Positions 36,480-48,076 of a stretch of 64,000 nucleotides of DNA are shown one piece after another; within the stretch, counting starts at the first letter, position 1, and each line of letters starts with the position of its first letter. The position numbers and the translations under genes are program-made. Source of the stretch: Stenotrophomonas koreensis (GTDB lineage: Bacteria; Pseudomonadota; Gammaproteobacteria; Xanthomonadales; Xanthomonadaceae); contig NZ_LDJH01000013.1 in assembly GCF_001431525.1 (NCBI RefSeq), positions 62,001-126,000 on the forward strand, read 5' to 3'. A model generated the notes under the pieces. It had not been told where the DNA came from. It did no database searches and was given only the letters and a program-made list of their open reading frames with translations.

Positions 36480-37118
36480 ATGACACATAAATCACAACAG
36501 CAAGGTGCCGCATTGGTCGTGGTGCTTATTCTTCTGCTGGTTATGACCATTCTGGGTTTGGTTGTCGTGCGTGGTACTGCATTGAACGAACGCATGAGTG
36601 CCAACATGTATGACCGCAGCTTGGCTTTTCAGCAGGCTGAGACAGCGTTGCGCGAGGCTGAGCAACTGGTGCGCGACACTGTCATTGCCAATGGCAATGG
36701 CTGGGTCATCGGCGTGAAATGTGGGCCGGATCCGACGCCTGGCCGTGGCGGTGCCACTGGTATTGCGGATGCAACCCAGTGCGGCCTGCCGGATGCGGCG
36801 GTTGCCGGAACCACCTGTTCAGGTAATGGGTCGCTCACCTCGCATTGCTGGCGCAATGTCAGCGCGGACAGGTTGCAGGTTGCAGGTCTGCCAACGGCGG
36901 GTGCACCACAATATATGATCCAGTTCATGGGTTTGCGCGATGCCCACGAAGATTTGAACCTGGGCTCTGGCGCCGGCAGCAATCAATATGGTGGCGGTGG
37001 TGGTAGTGCGGTCCAGGAGGCGCTGTTCCGCATCGTTGCCAGGAGTCAGAATCCCGCCGCGGCAGCAGGGCAGGGTCGCTCGCTGGTTGTACTCCAGTCC
37101 AATGTGGCAGCACGCTGA
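36480..37118 (+). CDS. pilX: Type IV pilus assembly protein PilX
   Basis: A protein of 212 aa beginning MTHKSQQQGAALVVVLILLL and continuing VMTILGLVVVRGTALNERMSANMYDRSLAFQQAETALREAE, the PilX signature. ATG 36480 has GAGGGTG upstream; the TTG/GTG-like starts at 36459 fall inside pilW. A Gly-rich stretch (GSNQYGGGGGS) lies near residue 165. Next come a tiny 12-codon frame and pilY1. Confidence 0.9.
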   Translation: MTHKSQQQGAALVVVLILLLVMTILGLVVVRGTALNERMSANMYDRSLAFQQAETALREAEQLVRDTVIANGNGWVIGVKCGPDPTPGRGGATGIADATQCGLPDAAVAGTTCSGNGSLTSHCWRNVSADRLQVAGLPTAGAPQYMIQFMGLRDAHEDLNLGSGAGSNQYGGGGGSAVQEALFRIVARSQNPAAAAGQGRSLVVLQSNVAAR

Positions 37119-37156
37119 TGAATATTTTCAACAAGGCTTTGGGAGTGAACTCATGA
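37118..37156 (+). other. Twelve-codon frame bridging pilX and pilY1
   Basis: ATG at 37118 overlaps the pilX stop (TGATG) and the frame ([12 protein letters not shown]) ends in a TGA at 37154-37156 that overlaps the pilY1 ATG (ATGA). Its GGGAG near the end is the pilY1 ribosome-binding site. It may simply couple translation of pilY1 to pilX. Confidence 0.3.
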
Positions 37157-40100
37157 CGACGAAAACTTCGATGGGGGGCAGGCAAGTGATGGCCAACCAC
37201 CGTTTCCCATCATTTGTTTTTGGCCTCGGTGTTACGCTGATGTCAACCCCGGCCATGTCCACGGCTGTCATTGACAACAAACCGTTGACTGTCACCAGTG
37301 CAGTGCCGGGCAATATGGTGTTGCTGCCCTCGGTGGAGTGGCCCACCGTGGTCACCCAGGCCAACCAGCCCGGTGTAGATGAAGGTAATGCCAATTACTC
37401 TGCGGCGCAGGCCTATTCCGGGTATTTCAACCCGGATGTGTGTTATGCCTATGAATATCATACCAATGAAGTCAATCGCTATTTTCGTCCGGCCGCTCAT
37501 GCATCCTCCAGGACTTGTACCACCAGTGGTGATGTAAAGCTCTGGAGTGGCAACTTCCTCAATTGGGCTGGCATGCAGGCGGCGGACACATTCCGCATGG
37601 CGCTTACCGGGGGTTATCGTGTTCACCGCCCGGCTGATGGCAATGTTTCCAATGTGACCGTGCGTGACAGTGAGGGTGCTTCGGTAACGCACTCTGTCAG
37701 TGAGCTGGCGTCTGTCACGTACCTGGAGAAGGCGAATTCGGACCGCTGGGATAATAATTACACCAAGCTGCGACGATTGAATTCCACGGCGCTTGTCGCT
37801 GGTGCTACGCCGGCTAAAACCGGGCATCTCAGGGCGAGAATTGGTGGTTTGCGCAATCAGATGTGGTTTAGGCCCAGCTCTTCCGGGATTGGTAACGCGA
37901 CCAGTTACAACGATCCCAAGGCGATTGCATTGCCGGTGACTGATGGTAATCAGAGTGATGGCAACTCCACCAGTGCTATTCCTTACCAGCCGAGATGGCA
38001 TCAGCTGCCGAATGCCGATACCACTACAACCGAAACCGACAAGGCATGTGCGGCGGGGGAGCCCGATTGCGAGCCTCGCAATAACGGCAAGTATCGTCGT
38101 ACGGTACGCGGTAGAAATGAAAATTACGCGGTGAGTATGCGTGTGCAGGTCTGTGATGGGGTTTATGACCGCCGCGATTTCTGTACGCAGTACGGCAGTT
38201 ATTACAAGCCTGAAGGTCTGCTGCAGCTCAACGCGTATAAAAGTCGCTTCGGGATGTTTTCCTACCTGGCCGAAAGCGGGCAAAACCGTAACGGCGGAGT
38301 GATGCGCTCGCGTCTGAAGTTCATCGCCCCGTGGACAGCGTCTGAAATTGCCGGTACCACCACCCTGTATCCTGATCGCGCGCGTATTGGTGGCACCGAC
38401 AACCCTGAATGGGATCCGGCCACGGGCATGATCCTGAACAATCCTGATCCGGACATGGCTAATGCCACCAACACCAATGTCCAGGCAGGTGGGGGTACTT
38501 GTGCTGATTGCACAGTGCGCTATAGCGGCGTCATCAACTATGTCAACCGCTTTGGCCAGGTCAGTACCGGTATGTCGCGCCTGAAGGAATATGACAACCT
38601 TTCGGAGATGTATTACACGGCGCTGCGCTATATGCGCGGTCTGGCCAATGTTTCCAATTACTCCAGCTTGGAGCCTGTCAGTTCCACCCACACCTCATCC
38701 GGCAAGACCGGTCGTTTTCGCAATGCGGATGGTCTGCCGGTAATCGAGGATTGGTATGGCACAGGCGCCAATGCGGCAGCGCCGTCGTGGTCGGAGCGAC
38801 TGGTCGGTCAGAACGGTGACTCTACCCTCTACCAATGCCAGACCAGTGTGTTTCTGGGCATTGGTGATACCAATACCAATAATGAGGATTCTAACCATTC
38901 CGGTGATGGCACGCTTTCTGTGTCAACTTGGCGCACCAAGGCTGGCGGTGGTAGCGCAGATCGGAATCTAACGGCTGGCTTGGCTTATTGGGCGCATACA
39001 CAGGATATCCGTACCGACATTCCCAACGTGGATCTGGGGGGTGGGCGCTTCAAGGGTCAGTCGGTGTCCACCTACTGGGTCGATGTGGTAGAGCAGAATG
39101 ATTTGAAGTCCAAATCGTCCAACCAGTACTACCTGGCCACCCGCTTCGGTGGTTATGACATCCCGGCAACGGATTATGATGCCAATGGCAATGCCACGGC
39201 GCGCGATTACAATGCCAGCTGGTGGGCCAGCAATGAGGGTGCCTGGACGTCAGCGACGCAGAACGTCAAGGCCGCCACTGGCTTGGGTGGCACGGGCGAT
39301 TTCAAGTTGCCGCGCAATATGTATTTGGCCAACGATGGTCAACGCATGATCGATGGCCTGACCGAGGCGTTCCAGCGCATCACTGACTCCATCACCGGCT
39401 CAGGCGGTTCGTTTGCCAGCAACACGACCAAGCTGGAGGCGGGAGCCTATACCTATCAAGCTCAGTATCTCTCCAATGGCTGGGGTGGTCGCCTGATCGC
39501 CAGTTCGGTGGACACCAGCAGTGGCGAGTTGACCGCCCAGTGGGATGCGGCTACCTGGCTTTCCGATGCCAATAGCCATTACACCAAGCGCAGGATGTTC
39601 CATGTCAATGGCTCCAGCATGCGGGAGTTCATTTCCAACCGCAGCGCCACGGGTGCGGTTGTAAACTCGCCGACCCTGGTCAAGCCTTCGTCATGGGTAG
39701 GTAGTGACAACCAGCTCAAGTATATCCTCGGTGATCGTACGCATGAGCGGCAGAGCACGGCATCCGGTAGTACCCGTGAGTTCCGCAATCGCAATGGCAT
39801 GCTGGGCGATATCGTCAATTCGGCGCCGGTATATGCCGGTGCCCCCAACCTGAATCTGTATCGCGGTGATACAAGTTACGCGACCTTTGCTGCCAGCAAT
39901 GCGTCGCGCAAGAAAGTCGTGTATGTCGGTGCAAATGACGGCTTCCTGCATGCATTCGATACCTCCAATGGACGCGAATTGTTCGCCTTCATGCCTACCG
40001 AATCGTTGTCGGTGCTTTCGCGTAACGATCCTGCTACGGGAAATTATCCCTACTGGGATCCTGCCTATGACCATGCATACAGCGTCGATGGTGAGTTGAC

Positions 40101-41292
40101 CATTGCCGATGTTAAGGTTGGAACCAGCTGGAAGACGGTTCTGGTCGGTACCATGGGGCGTGGCGGGAAGTCGATTTTCGCCTTGGATGTCACCAATCCG
40201 GAGAGCCCGAGCTTCCTCTGGGAAAAGACGGCAGCAGACCCAGCCATCGGCAGCATGCTCGGCAACAGCCTTGGTCGCCCGCTGATTGCAAAAGTCGCCG
40301 ATGGTGATTGGCGTGTATTCATGGGCAATGGGCCCAACAGCAGCGGTGGGCGTGCCGCCATCTTGATGCTCGATGCCTATACTGGCGCTGACATGGGTTC
40401 TACTGTGGTCTCCACGGATTCGAACAACGGCCTGGCTCCTGTCAATGTATGGGATGGCCGTGGCGTAGATCCAGATAGCCGCCCGGATGGGAATTTTGAA
40501 ACCGTTTATGCCGGTGACCTTCTGGGCAGTGTCTGGAAGATCGATATCGCCACCAGTTCGGCAACCAAGATTTTCCAGACCGATGCAAATCAGCCAATCA
40601 CCATTGCGCCACTGGTGGCGCGTAATCCTTATTCGGCCACGACGGATACTTGGCTGTTCTTTGGTACCGGTCGCTACCTTTCCAAGTCTGATACTTCTAA
40701 TGAGCAGAATGCCCATGTGCAGTCGTGGTACGGGTTGATCGACCGAGACGCACTTGTGGCTCGTACCACGCTGAAGCAGGTTCGAATCACCGATGAGGAT
40801 GACAAGGGCCGGGTTATCGAGAAGGTGGGGGCCCCGGGCGCCAATGGCTGGTTCATCAACTTGCAGTCCCCGGATGAGGCTGCTGCCAATTCCACGGCGA
40901 CTGCACGTGGCGAACGCATGGTAGTGCCGAATTTCTTCCAGGGCATGGTGTTGATCGGTACGACACGCTTCCCGTTCTCGAACGATCCGTGTACCCCGAC
41001 CGGCAAGGGATTCACCATGGCCATCGATCCGTTCACCGGCGGCCGGCTTAGTGATGTCTTCTTCGATGCCGACATGGATGGTACTGTCGGTGATGAGGGG
41101 GATTACAAGGGCGGCAATACCGGTACGCCGTACTCCGGTGTTGGTTATGGCAGTGGTCCCAACAACCCGATCTTCATGGGTCAATATATGTATACCAGCC
41201 TGGATGATGGTACCTATTCGCGCTACCGTACGAATGCGGGTATGGCTGAAGTGCGCCGCGTTTCCTGGAGAGAGGTGTTGAATGTTGATTGA
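37153..41292 (+). CDS. pilY1: PilY1-type pilus tip adhesin/assembly protein
   Basis: A protein of 1379 aa. ATG 37153 is seven bases after GGGAG and begins a signal peptide ending near PAMSTAV. The N-terminal 850 residues are poorly conserved, Ser/Thr/Asn-rich; no von Willebrand MIDAS (DxSxS) is visible. The C-terminal third is the PilY1 beta-propeller ([46 protein letters not shown]). An EF-hand-like calcium loop [13 protein letters not shown] lies near residue 1305, comparable to the calcium site that controls pilus retraction in Pseudomonas. It overlaps pilE. Base composition is lower in GC than neighbours in the N-terminal part. Confidence 0.9.
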   Translation: MTTKTSMGGRQVMANHRFPSFVFGLGVTLMSTPAMSTAVIDNKPLTVTSAVPGNMVLLPSVEWPTVVTQANQPGVDEGNANYSAAQAYSGYFNPDVCYAYEYHTNEVNRYFRPAAHASSRTCTTSGDVKLWSGNFLNWAGMQAADTFRMALTGGYRVHRPADGNVSNVTVRDSEGASVTHSVSELASVTYLEKANSDRWDNNYTKLRRLNSTALVAGATPAKTGHLRARIGGLRNQMWFRPSSSGIGNATSYNDPKAIALPVTDGNQSDGNSTSAIPYQPRWHQLPNADTTTTETDKACAAGEPDCEPRNNGKYRRTVRGRNENYAVSMRVQVCDGVYDRRDFCTQYGSYYKPEGLLQLNAYKSRFGMFSYLAESGQNRNGGVMRSRLKFIAPWTASEIAGTTTLYPDRARIGGTDNPEWDPATGMILNNPDPDMANATNTNVQAGGGTCADCTVRYSGVINYVNRFGQVSTGMSRLKEYDNLSEMYYTALRYMRGLANVSNYSSLEPVSSTHTSSGKTGRFRNADGLPVIEDWYGTGANAAAPSWSERLVGQNGDSTLYQCQTSVFLGIGDTNTNNEDSNHSGDGTLSVSTWRTKAGGGSADRNLTAGLAYWAHTQDIRTDIPNVDLGGGRFKGQSVSTYWVDVVEQNDLKSKSSNQYYLATRFGGYDIPATDYDANGNATARDYNASWWASNEGAWTSATQNVKAATGLGGTGDFKLPRNMYLANDGQRMIDGLTEAFQRITDSITGSGGSFASNTTKLEAGAYTYQAQYLSNGWGGRLIASSVDTSSGELTAQWDAATWLSDANSHYTKRRMFHVNGSSMREFISNRSATGAVVNSPTLVKPSSWVGSDNQLKYILGDRTHERQSTASGSTREFRNRNGMLGDIVNSAPVYAGAPNLNLYRGDTSYATFAASNASRKKVVYVGANDGFLHAFDTSNGRELFAFMPTESLSVLSRNDPATGNYPYWDPAYDHAYSVDGELTIADVKVGTSWKTVLVGTMGRGGKSIFALDVTNPESPSFLWEKTAADPAIGSMLGNSLGRPLIAKVADGDWRVFMGNGPNSSGGRAAILMLDAYTGADMGSTVVSTDSNNGLAPVNVWDGRGVDPDSRPDGNFETVYAGDLLGSVWKIDIATSSATKIFQTDANQPITIAPLVARNPYSATTDTWLFFGTGRYLSKSDTSNEQNAHVQSWYGLIDRDALVARTTLKQVRITDEDDKGRVIEKVGAPGANGWFINLQSPDEAAANSTATARGERMVVPNFFQGMVLIGTTRFPFSNDPCTPTGKGFTMAIDPFTGGRLSDVFFDADMDGTVGDEGDYKGGNTGTPYSGVGYGSGPNNPIFMGQYMYTSLDDGTYSRYRTNAGMAEVRRVSWREVLNVD

Positions 41293-41710
41293 TGATCGCC
41301 GAGCTGCGTTTGTTTCCCAGCGCGGATTCACCCTTATCGAGCTGATGATTGTGGTAGCGGTCATCGCAATCCTTGCTGCGATTGCCTATCCCAGCTACAC
41401 CAATCATGTGGTCAAAACCAGGCGTGCTGCAGCAGCTGTATGCCTGATGGAGCGTGCGCAGTTGATGGAGCGCTACTACACCACCAACCTCAGTTATGCT
41501 GATGCGCCTGACCCTGCGCAATGTGAGGGTATTGAGCAGTTTTATCAGGTAAGTTTCTCTGGAGACAACGCTCCGCGCAGCTATATTCTCCAGGCAGTTC
41601 CGCAGGGTGTTCAGGCCTCGCGCGACACACTGTGTGGAACCTTGACTGTCAATCAAGCCGGTTTGCGAACTGAAAGCGGCACGGCCAGTGCAGCGACGCA
41701 ATGCTGGTGA
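41282..41710 (+). CDS. pilE: Type IV pilin-like protein PilE
   Basis: A protein of 142 aa: 15-residue leader ending in G, then [33 protein letters not shown], the canonical pilin N-helix with Glu5. The C-terminal part has three Cys (VCLMER, PAQCEG, TQCW). Last gene of the minor-pilin operon as in Pseudomonas/Xanthomonas; overlaps pilY1 by 11 bases and is followed by a terminator. Confidence 0.92.
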   Translation: MLIDDRRAAFVSQRGFTLIELMIVVAVIAILAAIAYPSYTNHVVKTRRAAAAVCLMERAQLMERYYTTNLSYADAPDPAQCEGIEQFYQVSFSGDNAPRSYILQAVPQGVQASRDTLCGTLTVNQAGLRTESGTASAATQCW

Positions 41711-41727
41711 TGCCGTTGTTCTGATGG

Positions 41728-41757
41728 AAAGGCCGCAACTTCTGTTGCGGCCTTTTT
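41728..41757 (+). terminator. Intrinsic terminator of the minor-pilin operon
   Basis: AAAGGCCGCAAC (41728-41739), loop TTCT, GTTGCGGCCTTTTTT: a 12-base-pair stem merging into a T-tract, 18 bases after the pilE stop. Confidence 0.92.
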
Positions 41758-41900
41758 TATTGGCTCAGGCGATGGCTGGTTTGTCGCGGCCAGGTCACAC
41801 GTTTCCAGTGGGAGGCTGCGCGGTGGAATCATTGCCAGCATCAGCGCGGCCGGGTTTCCCGTGGCGGAGATCTTTTCCATATCACAATGGAAATGTCTGG

Positions 41901-42128
41901 ATGGACTGGCTGAATCTTGGCTATGGAGTGTTGCTGGGCCAGGGCGCTGCATGGACCCTGCCGCCCAACAGCTTGGTGTTGGACATGCGCACCCATGGCC
42001 ATTATGTCGCTCTCGGTCCTGTCATCCGGCCTGTGGCTTCAGTCTTGGTCCGGGTGACGCATCTGATGTGCTTCTATCTGACGTTCCAGTGGCCTGGACG
42101 TTTGTTGTGTCGATGGCTGGAACTTTGA
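41901..42128 (+). CDS. Possible small hydrophobic protein, unrecognised
   Basis: ATG 41901 opens 75 codons (MDWLNLGYGVLLGQGAAW start, WPGRLLCRWLEL end). Codon third positions are not strongly GC-biased, there is no convincing ribosome-binding site, and I know no homologue. The rest of 41760-42176 shows no gene, so this stretch is either non-coding or a decayed gene. Confidence 0.2.
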   Translation: MDWLNLGYGVLLGQGAAWTLPPNSLVLDMRTHGHYVALGPVIRPVASVLVRVTHLMCFYLTFQWPGRLLCRWLEL

Positions 42129-42176
42129 TCGCCTTGTGGCTTGGCCAAATCAGGAGGGGCTGGTGTCTGCGATAAC

Positions 42177-42208
42177 AAAAAAAGCCGCAGCGTAAGCTGC
42201 GGCTTTTG
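42177..42208 (-). terminator. Intrinsic terminator downstream of tRNA-Asn
   Basis: On the minus strand: AAAAGCCGCAG, loop CTTACG, CTGCGGCTTTT followed by TTT. It begins a few bases after the tRNA CCA. Confidence 0.88.
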
Positions 42209-42212
42209 AAAG

Positions 42213-42289
42213 TGGCGCCCGAAGTTGGACTCGAACCAACGACCCCCTGATTAACAGTCAAGTGCTCTAACCGGCTGAGCTATTCGGGC
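42213..42289 (-). tRNA. tRNA-Asn (anticodon GUU), CCA encoded
   Basis: On the minus strand the acceptor stem GCCCGAA pairs with TTCGGGC; D-arm TAGCTCAGCCGGTTAGAGC; anticodon loop CTGTTAA gives GUU; T-arm GGTTCGAGTCC; the 3' CCA is encoded. The 77-base length is normal. It lies 50 bases downstream of the FimT-like gene. Confidence 0.97.
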
Positions 42290-42339
42290 GTGGGGGCAGT
42301 GTACTGTGTGAATTCAGCTTGCGCAAGTTTTCAAGCGGC

Positions 42340-42849
42340 TCAACATGGTGTGTTGTTGATCAGGGTGCTGCGTACCCGGCCGCTGTTGCTGACCACGATC
42401 TGGCGCGATGCCATGCCGCGGCTGCACAGGTGCAGGGTGAGATTGGTGCCCGGGCTGCGGCCATCAGGCAGGAAGCGGACGTGACGCCGGCCCTGGCTTA
42501 GGCTGACCTGGATGTTTGCCGGCAGGTAGCCCTGCATGGCCTCGGCGGTTGAATGGGGTGGGCGTTCACTGCGTACCAGCCAGCCGTGTGACCAGTCCTC
42601 GGCCGCGCCGCAGCTGCCCGCATGCAGTGACGGGCACAGCAGTGCAGGCTGTCCATTCTTGACGGCGGTGCTGCGCGCCAGCTGCAGGCCGGTGACCAGG
42701 CTGTTGCTGGCGCTGACCAGTGCCTGGCGGGCAGCGAATTCACGCATCGACGGGGCGGCGATGGCAAGCAGGATGGCGGCAATGGCCAGGGTGATCAGCA
42801 GTTCGATCAGGCTGAAACCCCGTGCATCAGCATGGAAATCGCAGGACAT
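42340..42849 (-). CDS. fimT: FimT/GspH-type minor pseudopilin, isolated copy
   Basis: A protein of 169 aa: ten-residue leader ending in G before [31 protein letters not shown], then the GspH domain ([26 protein letters not shown]). Cys residues CPS, SCGA and LCSRG suggest disulfides. FimT-like pilins take part in pilus assembly and DNA uptake in some species. It is separated from the fimU-pilE cluster and sits between tRNA-Asn and uvrB. The start ATG 42849 has no strong ribosome-binding site. Confidence 0.88.
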   Translation of the reverse strand: MSCDFHADARGFSLIELLITLAIAAILLAIAAPSMREFAARQALVSASNSLVTGLQLARSTAVKNGQPALLCPSLHAGSCGAAEDWSHGWLVRSERPPHSTAEAMQGYLPANIQVSLSQGRRHVRFLPDGRSPGTNLTLHLCSRGMASRQIVVSNSGRVRSTLINNTPC

Positions 42850-43022
42850 GCGGCTATCTCTGGTGGCTCACGACCAGCCTGCCGTGCCGCTCACGGTTTG
42901 CTTGTCGGTCACTGGCTGAGCGGCAGGTGAGGCCTGCTCCCGCCGTGCGGTGGTTGTTTGCCGAGGCGGATCCGGCCGGCCGGCTATACTGGCCGCTTGT
43001 CTTGCGCTGGTGCGTTGTCCCC

Positions 43023-45056
<2,034 letters not shown>

Positions 45057-45075
45057 AAAAAGTTGCAAGGAAGGC

Positions 45076-45104
45076 TTGCGCAACGCGTTGATCTTGCCTA
45101 ATAT
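45076..45104 (+). promoter_or_regulatory. Promoter of the tRNA-Val pair
   Basis: TTGCGC (45076-45081), 17-base spacer, TAATAT (45099-45104), followed by a GC-rich discriminator and the first tRNA at 45137. Spacing and location suit a strong stable-RNA promoter. Confidence 0.65.
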
Positions 45105-45136
45105 ACGCCTCTCGCAGCGCTGAAGCGCGGCGCGAA

Positions 45137-45211
45137 GGGCGGTTAGCTCAGCGGTAGAGCACTACCTTGACATGGTAGGGGTCACAGGTTCGAACCCTGT
45201 ACCGCCCACCA
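45137..45211 (+). tRNA. tRNA-Val (anticodon GAC), copy 1
   Basis: Acceptor GGGCGGT pairs with ACCGCCC; D-arm TAGCTCAGCGGTAGAGC; anticodon loop TTGACAT gives GAC; T-arm GGTTCGAACCC; CCA encoded at 45209-45211. It is 75 bases long and identical to copy 2. Confidence 0.97.
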
Positions 45212-45288
45212 CTTCATCAACGAAGTGGCGTTCATGGAAACGGCAATATCAGGCCGTACCCAGGCTGGAACGATATCCGGAACACAGT

Positions 45289-45363
45289 GGGCGGTTAGCT
45301 CAGCGGTAGAGCACTACCTTGACATGGTAGGGGTCACAGGTTCGAACCCTGTACCGCCCACCA
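45289..45363 (+). tRNA. tRNA-Val (anticodon GAC), copy 2
   Basis: Identical in sequence to the copy at 45137-45211, 77 bases downstream of it. A terminator follows at 45386, so the two are one transcription unit. Confidence 0.97.
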
Positions 45364-45385
45364 CTTCGGCAGCGAAGTGAAAAAC

Positions 45386-45409
45386 AACCAGGCATTGCCT
45401 GGTTTTTTT
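45386..45409 (+). terminator. Terminator after the tRNA-Val pair
   Basis: AACCAGGC (45386-45393), loop ATT, GCCTGGTT (45397-45404), then further T residues to 45409. Confidence 0.88.
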
Positions 45410-45415
45410 GTGCCT

Positions 45416-45430
45416 GTTTTTTGACGCAAA
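45416..45430 (+). promoter_or_regulatory. Shared motif upstream of virD4
   Basis: TTTTTTGACGCAAA at 45417-45430, preceded by G, recurs upstream of virB7 (47318-47331). It contains a TTGACG -35-like hexamer; a CAGAAT lies 19 bases after it. It is either a promoter element or a common operator for the two transcription units of the secretion locus. Confidence 0.5.
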
Positions 45431-45573
45431 TTGTGAGGCGCTTTGCAGAATGCAACTTTGCCTGGGTTGGCGAGGGCGCGATATCACATTGGCTGCGGCA
45501 AGATTCACGGTTGCATGACGGCGCTGTCATGCCGGCCACTGGGTGGTGGCTGTCCCTGTATTGGAGAGGGCGT

Positions 45574-47259
45574 GTGTTGCACAGGAACAGGATGTTGTCG
45601 GTGGCGGTGGTGTTTGTGCTGGCACTGCTGTTGGGGTTCGTTTTTTCCGGTTGGCTGACCCTCAAATTGCTGGAGCTGGGAACCACGCCACTGCAATGGA
45701 ATACCTACTACACCTATCTGGCGGCGATGGATCTGCCCCAGGTGCAACCCTTTCTCGGCAGGATCCGTCTGGCCGGAATCATTGGTTTTGGTCTGCCTTT
45801 GCTGGCCTGGCTGGGCGTGGTCTATCTGCTTGTGCGCAACAAGGAGCAGCAGATACACGGCGATGCCCGCTTTGCCAATGCAGGTGACCTGGCGGCGGCC
45901 GGGTTGTTCAAGAAGGAAAAAACCGGGGTGATCGTTGGCAAGCATGGCGGCCGTCTGGTCCGCCTGTCGGGCCAGCAGTTTGTCATCCTGGCCGCGCCGA
46001 CACGCTCGGGCAAGGGGGTGGGTGTGGTCATTCCCAACCTGCTCGATTATCAAGAGTCGATGGTGGTTCTGGACATCAAGCAGGAGAACTACGACCTGAC
46101 CTCGGGTTGGCGCGCAAGCCAGGGGCAGAAGGTCTACCTGTTCAATCCGTTTGCCGAAGATCGACGCACCCATCGCTGGAATCCGCTGACCTACGTATCG
46201 CCGGATCCTGCGTTCCGGGTTTCTGACCTGATGGCCATTGCCGCCATGCTGTATCCCGATGGCAGTGACGAGCAGAAATTCTGGGTCAGCCAGGCCCGTA
46301 ATGCCTTCATGGCGTTTGCCCTGTACCTGTTCGAGAACCGCGATGACGAGCTGGCCATCGGTTTTCCCGGCAGTGGTGCGCCGACGCTGGGTGCCATCTA
46401 CCGGCTGTCCTCCGGTGATGGCACGGACCTGCGCAAGTTCCTGCAGCAGTTGTCCCAGCGCCCGTTCCTCAGTGCCAAGGCGAAACAGGCTTTCGCCAAC
46501 CTGCTGTCGCAGGCTGATGAAACCTTTGCCTCGATCATGGGCACCTTCAAGGAGCCGCTCAATGCCTGGATCAACCCGGTGCTGGATGCGGCCACCAGTG
46601 CCGATGATTTTGACCTGACCGCACTGCGCAAGCAGAAGATGACCATCTACATCGGTATCCAGCCCAACAAGCTGGCCGAAAGCCGGCTGATCATCAACCT
46701 GTTCTTCAGTCAGATCATCAACCTCAATACCCGCGAGCTGCCGCAGGCCAATCCCGAACTCAAGCACCAGGTCCTGCTGCTGATGGATGAGTTCACCGCG
46801 ATCGGCAAGGTCGACATCATTGCCTCGGCGGTGTCCTACATGGCCGGTTACAACGTCCGCCTGCTGCCCATCATCCAGTCGATGGCGCAGCTCGATGCCA
46901 CCTATGGCAAGGATGTGTCGCGGACCATCATCACCAACCATGCGTTGCAGATCCTGTATGCCCCGCGTGAGCAGCAGGATGCCAATGACTACTCGGAAAT
47001 GCTGGGTTACACCACGGTGCGCAAGCGCAATACCTCGCGCTCCAATGGGCCGCAAACCAGCGTGACCACCAGCCACAGCGAGGAGCGGCGTGCGTTGATG
47101 CTGCCGCAGGAGCTCAAGGCCATGGGTAATGACACCGAGGTGTTTCTGTACGAGGGCATCGCGCATCCGGTGAAGTGCGACAAGATCCGTTATTACAAGG
47201 ACCGGTATTTCACCTCGCGATTGCTGCCCAAGGTGGATGTGCCGTTGATCCGGGTCTGA
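45574..47259 (+). CDS. virD4: T4SS coupling protein VirD4 (Xanthomonadales-like system)
   Basis: A protein of about 561 aa. GTG 45574, seven bases after GGAG, is preferred; the frame is open from 45421, and ATG 45529 and ATG 45592 are alternatives. Two N-terminal membrane helices (VAVVFVLALLLGFVFSGWL; IIGFGLPLLAWLGVVYLLV), Walker A APTRSGKGVG near residue 140, VVLDIKQENYDLTSGWR, Walker B LLLMDEFTAIG near residue 400. It is the inner-membrane ATPase that recruits effectors; in X-type systems it binds their XVIPCD tails. It lies 165 bases after the tRNA terminator, separated from virB7 by 356 bases. Confidence 0.93.
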   Translation: MLHRNRMLSVAVVFVLALLLGFVFSGWLTLKLLELGTTPLQWNTYYTYLAAMDLPQVQPFLGRIRLAGIIGFGLPLLAWLGVVYLLVRNKEQQIHGDARFANAGDLAAAGLFKKEKTGVIVGKHGGRLVRLSGQQFVILAAPTRSGKGVGVVIPNLLDYQESMVVLDIKQENYDLTSGWRASQGQKVYLFNPFAEDRRTHRWNPLTYVSPDPAFRVSDLMAIAAMLYPDGSDEQKFWVSQARNAFMAFALYLFENRDDELAIGFPGSGAPTLGAIYRLSSGDGTDLRKFLQQLSQRPFLSAKAKQAFANLLSQADETFASIMGTFKEPLNAWINPVLDAATSADDFDLTALRKQKMTIYIGIQPNKLAESRLIINLFFSQIINLNTRELPQANPELKHQVLLLMDEFTAIGKVDIIASAVSYMAGYNVRLLPIIQSMAQLDATYGKDVSRTIITNHALQILYAPREQQDANDYSEMLGYTTVRKRNTSRSNGPQTSVTTSHSEERRALMLPQELKAMGNDTEVFLYEGIAHPVKCDKIRYYKDRYFTSRLLPKVDVPLIRV

Positions 47260-47615
47260 GTGTGTCCGACTTCTTGCTTTCGGCGTGATGCATGTCACCC
47301 TTTTGCGCATCCGTTGTTTTTTTGACGCAAAATGCCCGCTGAATGCTTGACGTGTCATATTTGGACGCGCAGAGTCACACTCCATCAACGCTGCATATCG
47401 GTTTCATAGGTGCAGCCTTTCAGCGATGAGCCAGCAAGGGCTTGGGGGCAGCACGGCTGTCACGGTCCGCAAGGCTCATCCGGGTACTGGGTGGCGTCGT
47501 CGTGTTCCTGCCGACGTGCTGCTGTGCCAAGGAAAATTTGAAGCCAATTCTTGACCTGCCTGGGGTGAGGCGGGTGTGGGTTGGTGCATCCATGTTGCAT
47601 GACGCTGGGGGATTT
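47260..47615 (+). promoter_or_regulatory. 356-base gap between virD4 and virB7 with the shared motif
   Basis: No gene is seen. G followed by TTTTTTTGACGCAAAA lies at 47316-47332 and shares 14 bases with the site upstream of virD4. A second TTGACG at 47347-47352 with CAGAGT at 47370-47375 (17-base spacer) is a possible virB promoter. In Xanthomonas citri the killing T4SS is transcriptionally repressed by CpsR (recalled knowledge); whether this motif is its site is unknown. Confidence 0.45.
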
Positions 47616-48023
47616 GTGAGGCAAGGATATTTTTTGTCAGTCGTCACCGTTGCCGTGCTGGCAGGTGCGCTGAGTGGTTGCGGGACCACGCCGGCCAAGG
47701 AGTTTGGTGGGCGCTGGAAGCCAGTGAATCATTTCACTGACCAGCCGCAGGAGTTGCCGCTGTACACCGCCTATGTTTACCAGGCTTCGCCATTGGACCG
47801 CACGCTGAAAACAATGCTGCAGCGCTGGGCCAGCGATAGTGGTTTTCGTCTGGATTACCGCCTGCAGTCCGATTACACGCTGCATCAGCAGATCGCAGCC
47901 GTCAGCGTGACGGACCTGCAGCAGGCGGCCCAGGCCGTTGCCCAGGCCTATGCCGCGCAGGGTGTGGTGGTCCGGGTCGAGGGCAATGCACTGATTGCCG
48001 AGGCCGCGTCGGTTTCAGGCTGA
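47616..48023 (+). CDS. virB7: T4SS outer-membrane lipoprotein VirB7, long form with N0-like domain
   Basis: A protein of about 135 aa. GTG 47616 after GGGGGA gives a compact lipoprotein signal (VRQGYFLSVVTVAVLAGALSGC, lipobox LSGC); ATG 47592 would add eight residues. Unlike the short VirB7 of Agrobacterium, it has a C-terminal folded domain (LDRTLKTMLQRWASDSGFRLDYRL to AQGVVVRVEGNALIAEA) of the secretin N0 type, characteristic of Xanthomonadales systems. It anchors the core complex with VirB9 and VirB10. First gene of the virB operon. Confidence 0.88.
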   Translation: MRQGYFLSVVTVAVLAGALSGCGTTPAKEFGGRWKPVNHFTDQPQELPLYTAYVYQASPLDRTLKTMLQRWASDSGFRLDYRLQSDYTLHQQIAAVSVTDLQQAAQAVAQAYAAQGVVVRVEGNALIAEAASVSG

Positions 48024-48076
48024 CCCGGGTGCTGTATTGCCAACACCAGTAAACGCAGCGTCTGACAGGGGGCGTG

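Noticed and set aside
41760..42176. Larger genes in the gap between pilE and tRNA-Asn
   Set aside because: The open frames begin inside pilE or change frame; only a weak 75-codon frame remains.
45421..45573. Extended N-terminus of VirD4 from 45421
   Set aside because: The first codons coincide with the promoter-like shared motif and lack a ribosome-binding site; GTG 45574 has GGAG at proper spacing.
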